Assembly (NCBI GenBank): GCA_965216695.1
Contig: OZ244212.1
Span: forward strand, 2,666,001-2,730,000
Reading direction: 5' to 3'
From: G965216695 sp965216695
GTDB lineage: Bacteria; Pseudomonadota; Gammaproteobacteria; Pseudomonadales; Azotimanducaceae
Length of the DNA: 64,000 nucleotides
Positions 59,378 to 64,000 of the stretch are shown piece by piece (within the stretch, counting starts at the first letter, position 1; each line of letters begins with the position of its first letter). A model generated the notes under the pieces. It had not been told where the DNA came from. It saw nothing but the letters and a program-made list of their open reading frames with translations, and did no database searches. The position numbers and the translations under genes were made by a program.

Positions 59378-61966
59378 TCAATCGAACGTCAGACTGGAGT
59401 CGACGGCGGCGAGTTGGTCGCGGAAGGTATCGCGAATGCGCGTCATCGCGTCTTCACTGTCGGCTTCGAACCGCAGCGAAAGTACGGGCGACGTGTTCGA
59501 GCACCGGATCAGGCCCCAGCCGTCCTCGTAGTCCACGCGAATGCCGTCAATCGAGGTAATGGTGCCGCCGCCGAAGTCGGCTTTGGATTGCAGATCTTCG
59601 AGAATCTTGAACTTCTTACTCTCGGTCGTCTGGATCTTGATTTCGGGCGTCATCACAGTGGCCGGGAACTGGCTGAACAGATCGTCCACCGACTCGCTCT
59701 GGCCCCCAATGATTTCCAGCAACCGCGCGGCGGCGTACAGCGCGTCGTCAAACCCGTACCAGCGCTCAGCGAAGCAGATGTGGCCGCTGAATTCCCCGGC
59801 GAGCAACGCCCCGGTTTCCTTAATTTTGGCCTTTATGTGCGAGTGGCCGGTTTTCCACATAATCGGCCGGCCGCCGTGGTCGCTGATCAGCGTATTCAGA
59901 TGGCGGCTGCACTTCACGTCGTAGATGACGTCGGCGCCGGGGTTGCGGCTGATGACGTCCTGCGCAAACAACATCAACAGCTTGTCCGGCCAGATGATCG
60001 TGCCTTTGTCCGTTACCACGCCAAGACGGTCGCCGTCGCCATCGAACGCGAGCCCGAGGTCGGCCTGTTCGTCTTCGACGACGGCAATCAGATCTTCCAG
60101 ATTTTCCGGTTCGGCGGGATCGGGGTGGTGGTTGGGGAAGTTGCCGTCTACTTCACAGTACAGCGGTACGACGTCGCACCCGAGCTGTTCGAGCAGCGCG
60201 GGCGCGAAGGCGCCCGCGACACCGTTGCCGCAATCCACCACCACCTTGAGCGGCTGGGCGACGACAACGCGATCCACAACCTCCTCGAGGTAGGTGTCCT
60301 TTACGGACGCGTCTTCCACCTGCCCGTCGCCCTGCGACAAATCGTTGTTTTCGATGCGTTCCCGAAGCTCGGTGATACGCTTGCCGGCCAGCGCCTCACC
60401 ACCCAGCACCATCTTCAAGCCGTTGTACTCGGGTGGATTGTGGCTGCCGGTGATCATGATCCCGGTGCCGGTGTTCAGCGAATGGGTGGCAAAGTAGAGC
60501 AGCGGTGTCGGCACGCGGCCCACGTCGATCACGTCCATACCGCCTTCGGTGAGGCCGCGGGCGAGCGAAGCGGCCAGCTCGCGACTCGAAAATCGACCGT
60601 CGCGGCCAATGGCCGCCCGGTCGTGTTCGTTGGCCAATGCCTCCGCGGCGAACGCCCGGCCGATCCAATACACGACGTCTTCCGTCAGGTTCTCCGACGT
60701 GATTCCGCGAATGTCGTACGCGCGGAATATGTCCGGATCCAGTTCCAGACCAATGTCCATGGGGCCTAGGTCGTCGTCGACTTCGATCCCGAAATTCTCG
60801 GTTGCGTCGCTGCCACCCTCGATATCGAGAAAATCGTCTACGTCGTCCGTGTCCGACGTGCCAGTCGCCGCTTCTGGTTGGGCAGCAGGCACGGCTTTGG
60901 GTTTGGGTTTGGGTTTCGCGGCCGGTGCATCGGCGACCTGCGTATCGGGGCGTGCCGGACGTGACTTCTTGAGCAGTTGGGCGCGCTTCATCAACTGATT
61001 GCCGATCGCATCGAACACTGCAAGATGGTGAGGTTTGGGCACGGGGCTGCGGCCGCGCATCAGTTCCGTCGCGAAACCGGTCAGCTGTTTTGCGTCCTCG
61101 ACGAAATCACGCCCGAGGCGGCTGAACACGAACAGCGCGCTCCCCAGTATCAGCGCCAGTCCGATCAGAAGTGGTTCTACGAGGTCGCGCCAAGCAAAGA
61201 GTTGCTGCGCGGTGCGCGTGCCCGGCGTGAACGCCATCGTCCATTCCGGTACCGTCAACTGCGCAGTCAGCGGCGTCGCGTCAGCGGCCGGATCGCCATA
61301 ACGCATGACCGTCACCGGTTTGGTTCCGTCGACACTCTGTTGGACGGTCACTTCACCCAGGTCCTTGGGCATGATCGAAAAGCCGCCTGAGAAATAGCTT
61401 AGATCGACAGCTGCGAAAAGAACGCCAGCGACCGCGTCTCCGTTACGGATCGGCGCCGCCGCGTTGACGATGCCGCGATTGCCGACAATCACCTCGGGCC
61501 CCGCGAACGTGCCCGCTTCCGCCCGTTTGATCAGGTCGAGGCCGGCGTAGGTGATCGGGGTTTTAGCATCCGGATCTACCTGCGCGGCGCCAATCTCGAA
61601 TACGTCGACTCGCAGAGCGTGTCGCAGCAGGTCGGCGAGTTGGACGGTCGCCGCGCCGGACGCGGCGGCATCGCCCGACAACGCCGTTCGCGCGAGTTCG
61701 GTGCGTGCAAGCGCCGTCAGGTTGTCGCGTAATGCGCTGGCGGCCTGATTGAGCTGCAGCTCGTACCCGGCGCGCGCGGCGTCGCTGACGCCGGCAGTGT
61801 GCGCAGGCGTGGCCGTGGTGGCGAACCGCTGACCCGCAAACGCGAGGGCGAGCGCCAGACCGAGCACGCCGCAGACGATTACGATGGCCGCCCGGGGCCA
61901 CAATCCGTGTGGAGGGTTGGCGGTGGCTGCCGCACGCGTTTTCTTTGCCAAGGTGTCCGCTCCCAT
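59378..61966 (-). CDS. algC: phosphomannomutase/phosphoglucomutase AlgC with membrane-anchored N-terminal extension
   Basis: 862 residues. Residues about 25-46 and 262-282 are membrane segments enclosing a periplasmic domain of about 210 residues. A Lys/Pro/Ala-rich cytoplasmic linker (about 340-375) leads to the mutase from about residue 409 (ELDPDIFRAYDIRG). The phosphoserine is S508 in MITGSHNPPEYNG; the metal loop is D642-GDGDR. It interconverts sugar 1- and 6-phosphates for LPS, alginate or other polymers. The extended form occurs in some pseudomonads; the periplasmic part may sense a signal (inference). Confidence 0.93.
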   Translation of the reverse strand: MGADTLAKKTRAAATANPPHGLWPRAAIVIVCGVLGLALALAFAGQRFATTATPAHTAGVSDAARAGYELQLNQAASALRDNLTALARTELARTALSGDAAASGAATVQLADLLRHALRVDVFEIGAAQVDPDAKTPITYAGLDLIKRAEAGTFAGPEVIVGNRGIVNAAAPIRNGDAVAGVLFAAVDLSYFSGGFSIMPKDLGEVTVQQSVDGTKPVTVMRYGDPAADATPLTAQLTVPEWTMAFTPGTRTAQQLFAWRDLVEPLLIGLALILGSALFVFSRLGRDFVEDAKQLTGFATELMRGRSPVPKPHHLAVFDAIGNQLMKRAQLLKKSRPARPDTQVADAPAAKPKPKPKAVPAAQPEAATGTSDTDDVDDFLDIEGGSDATENFGIEVDDDLGPMDIGLELDPDIFRAYDIRGITSENLTEDVVYWIGRAFAAEALANEHDRAAIGRDGRFSSRELAASLARGLTEGGMDVIDVGRVPTPLLYFATHSLNTGTGIMITGSHNPPEYNGLKMVLGGEALAGKRITELRERIENNDLSQGDGQVEDASVKDTYLEEVVDRVVVAQPLKVVVDCGNGVAGAFAPALLEQLGCDVVPLYCEVDGNFPNHHPDPAEPENLEDLIAVVEDEQADLGLAFDGDGDRLGVVTDKGTIIWPDKLLMLFAQDVISRNPGADVIYDVKCSRHLNTLISDHGGRPIMWKTGHSHIKAKIKETGALLAGEFSGHICFAERWYGFDDALYAAARLLEIIGGQSESVDDLFSQFPATVMTPEIKIQTTESKKFKILEDLQSKADFGGGTITSIDGIRVDYEDGWGLIRCSNTSPVLSLRFEADSEDAMTRIRDTFRDQLAAVDSSLTFD

Positions 61967-62060
61967 CGCAAAACGCGCATGGTAGCGGTGTATGCGGGGT
62001 CAATCTAGGACGGGCTGCGCAGTTGTGGCAACAGGGGGTATGTAACTGCTAACTAGTGTT

Positions 62061-62192
62061 GGGGTCAGAACAAAGGGACAGATGAAATTTGGGGTCAGAG
62101 GGAAAGTTGGGGTCAGAGTAAAGGGACAGAGTAAAACTCTGTCCCTTTACTCTGACCCCAACTTTCCCTCTGACCCCAAATTTCCTGACCCC
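62061..62192. repeat. compound GGGGTCAGA element with 48-base perfect inverted arms
   Basis: Arms 62085-62132 and 62136-62183 are perfectly complementary over 48 bases around a 3-base loop (AAA). Outer copies of GGGGTCAG (62061-62068) and CTGACCCC (62185-62192) extend it imperfectly. Within the arms GGGGTCAGA recurs, joined to GGGAAAGTT and GTAAAGGGACAGAGT. The leading 22 bases equal those at 12299-12320. The right arm is read as the last codons and TAA of coaBC. Very stable hairpin on either strand. Confidence 0.95.
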
Positions 62193-63409
62193 AGAAGCGT
62201 CGACAGCTGATCGACGAGTCCCGCAGCCAGCTGGTCTTTCGGCTGACGTTCGAACACATGGGTTCCCTGTTCCCATATCAGTGTCGCGGCGTTCGAGTCG
62301 CTGTTGAAACCGATCCGCTGGTCGCTCACGTCGTTCACGACGATGGCGTCGAGGTTCTTCCGCTGCCGCTTCGCGCGAGCGTAATCCAGGGCGTTGTGCG
62401 TCTCGGCCGCGAACCCGACGCAGAACGGTCTTTGGGCCGCAGGCAGCGCGGCCACGCTGGCGATGATGTCCGGATTTTCAACGAGATGCAGCGTAAGTTC
62501 TGCACCGTTGCGCTCGGATTTCTTCAGCTTGCGCTCATGCTGTTCGGCCGGCCGGTAGTCGGCGACCGCGGCCACGCCAATGAACAGGTCGGCCCCAAGC
62601 GCGTGTTGCATCGCGGCCTCGTACATGTCGCGGGCACTCTGAACCCGTACGACCTGAACGTTGGGGGGAGGGTCACAGGTCACCGGGCCGGAGATCAGCG
62701 TAACGTCTGCGCCGGCTGCCCGTGCCGCTGCCGCAATGGCATAGCCCTGCTTGCCGGAGCTGCGGTTGGAGATGAACCGTACCGGGTCGATGCCTTCCCG
62801 GGTGGGCCCGGCGGTAATGACGACCCGTTTCCCGGCCAGCGTACCCGCGTGGTTTGACGAGTCGGTGAAGTGGGCGACCATCGCGGCGCATAATTCGGCG
62901 GGCTCGAGCATTCTGCCGGGCCCGGTTTCCCCGCACGCCTGATCGCCCGATGCGGGACCGAGCAGAGCGTGACCACGTTCACGAAGCGTCGTCACATTGT
63001 GTTGCGTGGCCGCAGACAGCCACATCTGCTGGTTCATCGCGGGTGCCAATGCAAGCGGCTTGTCGTGTGCCAGGCAGAGCGTCGTTAGCAGATCGTCGGC
63101 AAGTCCGTGAGCCAGTTTCGCGAGAAAATTTGCCGTCGCTGGCGCTACCAGCACCGCGTCCGCCCAGCGGGCCAGTTCGATGTGCCCCATGGCAGCCTCG
63201 GCCGCGGCGTCCCACAGGTCGTCGCGTACCGGACGCCCTGAAACTGCCTGCAAACTCGCTGATCCGACGAACCGGGCGGCGCTGCGGGTCAGTACCGTTT
63301 GCACGTCTGCGCCCTCGCTGACCAGATCTCGCACGAGTTGCGGGGTTTTATACGCGGCGATCCCGCCGGTGACGCCAAGTACTATGTGCCGACCCTGCAG
63401 GCGAGTCAT
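62147..63409 (-). CDS. coaBC: bifunctional phosphopantothenoylcysteine decarboxylase/synthetase
   Basis: 420 residues. The CoaC part: VLGVTGGIAAYKTPQLVRDL, the catalytic His in GHIELARWADAVLVAPATAN, APAMNQQMW, and the substrate-flap cysteine in GPASGDQACGETGPGRM. The CoaB part: VVITAGPTREGIDPVRFISNRSSGKQGYAIA and FCVGFAAETH. Together they make 4'-phosphopantetheine in CoA synthesis. The last 14 or so residues (GSGNLGSEGKLGSE) and the stop codon are encoded by the palindromic repeat, so the native C-terminus has been replaced or extended. The ATG at 63409 follows AAGGA. dut, the usual downstream neighbour, is missing. Confidence 0.95.
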   Translation of the reverse strand: MTRLQGRHIVLGVTGGIAAYKTPQLVRDLVSEGADVQTVLTRSAARFVGSASLQAVSGRPVRDDLWDAAAEAAMGHIELARWADAVLVAPATANFLAKLAHGLADDLLTTLCLAHDKPLALAPAMNQQMWLSAATQHNVTTLRERGHALLGPASGDQACGETGPGRMLEPAELCAAMVAHFTDSSNHAGTLAGKRVVITAGPTREGIDPVRFISNRSSGKQGYAIAAAARAAGADVTLISGPVTCDPPPNVQVVRVQSARDMYEAAMQHALGADLFIGVAAVADYRPAEQHERKLKKSERNGAELTLHLVENPDIIASVAALPAAQRPFCVGFAAETHNALDYARAKRQRKNLDAIVVNDVSDQRIGFNSDSNAATLIWEQGTHVFERQPKDQLAAGLVDQLSTLLGSGNLGSEGKLGSE

Positions 63410-63533
63410 TTTGGGCGGTCCTTCTCGAATGTCATGTCGAACCTCGGAGCCATTCAGACATGCTGGTTGAGCGCACCTTAGCATCGGCATCGGTGCAGCA
63501 CTATGCGGTTGGTCATGTCGGCACGGATCGACC

Positions 63534-64000
63534 TTGACGGCCGCAGAGCCGCCGGTGCCGGTGTGGCCTGCGCGCGAAAGGCCCCGCGAACGGCTCCTTC
63601 GCGACGGCGCATCCCGGATGTCCGATGCCGAATTGATTGCGTTGTGCCTGCGCACGGGGTCGGCGGGCAGGAGCGCGCCGGTCTTGGCGCAAGAGCTGCT
63701 CACCGTATTCGGCGGTCTACGGGGCCTTCTGGATGCCCCGGCCGGAAGAATTGCGCGGGTCACCGGCGTCGGCCCGGCGAAGGCAGCGACGCTTGCTGCG
63801 GTGATCGAACTTGCGGCCCGGTACGAGGCGGCAGCTTTGCGGCGCAATGCCGCGTTGACGGATACCGCGGCCGTGAAACGCTACGTGCAACTGGAACTCG
63901 GCGGCGCGCAGCGCGAGGTTTTCGCGGTGCTGTTTCTCGACAGCCGCCATCGGCTGCTCGCGTTTGAGCGTCTGTTTCTGGGCTCGATCGACCGGGCACA
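63534..64000 (+). CDS. radC: RadC/JAB-domain protein, N-terminal part
   Basis: The frame runs off the window end. No ATG begins it: TTG 63534, GTG 63555 and GTG 63561 are candidate starts. The protein reads PVWPARERPRERLLRDGASRMSDAELIALCLRTG, then a helix-hairpin-helix-like VTGVGPAKAATLAAVIELAAR, then the start of the JAB/MPN domain EVFAVLFLDSRHRLLAFERLFLGSID. The RadC family is conserved, but its repair role is disputed. It is divergent from coaBC, as in E. coli and Pseudomonas. Confidence 0.9.
   Translation, partial: MTAAEPPVPVWPARERPRERLLRDGASRMSDAELIALCLRTGSAGRSAPVLAQELLTVFGGLRGLLDAPAGRIARVTGVGPAKAATLAAVIELAARYEAAALRRNAALTDTAAVKRYVQLELGGAQREVFAVLFLDSRHRLLAFERLFLGSIDRA

Noticed and set aside
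63410..63847. Upstream extension of the coaBC frame
   Set aside because: The extension overlaps divergent radC and has no homology; the ATG at 63409 begins the conserved flavoprotein strand.

Overview
The window is a GC-rich chromosomal segment from a gammaproteobacterium. The best support is its housekeeping order. From right to left it holds radC, coaBC, algC-argB-slmA, rph-pyrE, yicC-gmk-rpoZ-spoT-ridA and recG. These neighbourhoods match what is known of Escherichia coli (radC / coaBC-dut-slmA / pyrE-rph / yicC; gmk-rpoZ-spoT-recG) and Pseudomonas (coaBC-dut-algC-argB). SlmA is itself typical of the class. Species cannot be fixed from the sequence alone. The catabolic enzymes suggest an environmental, possibly marine, organism.

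Layout. 1-4.4 kb: the end of a CBS-domain protein, a minus-strand Sco1 / AhpD-like / membrane-protein operon, a stand-alone VKOR-type thioredoxin domain, a GST and an MFS exporter. 4.4-8.3 kb: a PQQ-dependent quinohaemoprotein dehydrogenase lipoprotein preceded by a six-unit decamer repeat, then an enoyl-CoA hydratase and an SMP-30 lactonase. 8.3-12.3 kb: a small C39-like protein, uvrD and a TRAP solute-binding lipoprotein. 12.3-15.1 kb: a scarred zone in which one crotonase gene with an in-frame TGA and the tail of a second copy with an in-frame TAG flank an AT-rich Fic gene with palindromic operator candidates. 15.3-23.7 kb: a small class III cyclase domain and a 2622-residue secreted protein. 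The giant joins a complete galactose-oxidase-type copper-radical site to a PA14 domain, Ig-like repeats, a beta-propeller, a dihaem cytochrome c peroxidase-like region and three copies of a C-terminal module. 24-41.7 kb: a mixed-strand catabolic region with an amidohydrolase, two hot-dog dehydratase-like proteins, a DUF2855 protein, a PhyH dioxygenase, a carotenoid oxygenase, a PPOX-type flavoprotein, two alpha-only Rieske oxygenases, another enoyl-CoA hydratase, two MDR dehydrogenases, an LLM flavoprotein, a beta-propeller lipoprotein and a ThuA-like protein. 41.7-46.2 kb: TRAP permease subunits, ubiA, rubredoxin and a dicarboxylate symporter. 46.3-64 kb: the housekeeping block, ending in radC, which runs off the window.

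How the genes fit together. Translational coupling through ATGA-type overlaps is common: Sco1/AhpD, the hot-dog pair, yicC/gmk, spoT/ridA, rph/pyrE and the propeller/ThuA pair. The catabolic region contains the enzyme types needed for oxidative ring or chain cleavage followed by CoA-dependent breakdown, but no substrate can be assigned. The most unusual items are the copper-radical-oxidase/dihaem fusion and a perfect 48-bp-arm palindrome that now supplies the 3' end of coaBC, at the place where dut is usually found. No tRNA, rRNA, CRISPR array or complete insertion sequence was seen. No gene-free stretch exceeds about 200 bases.
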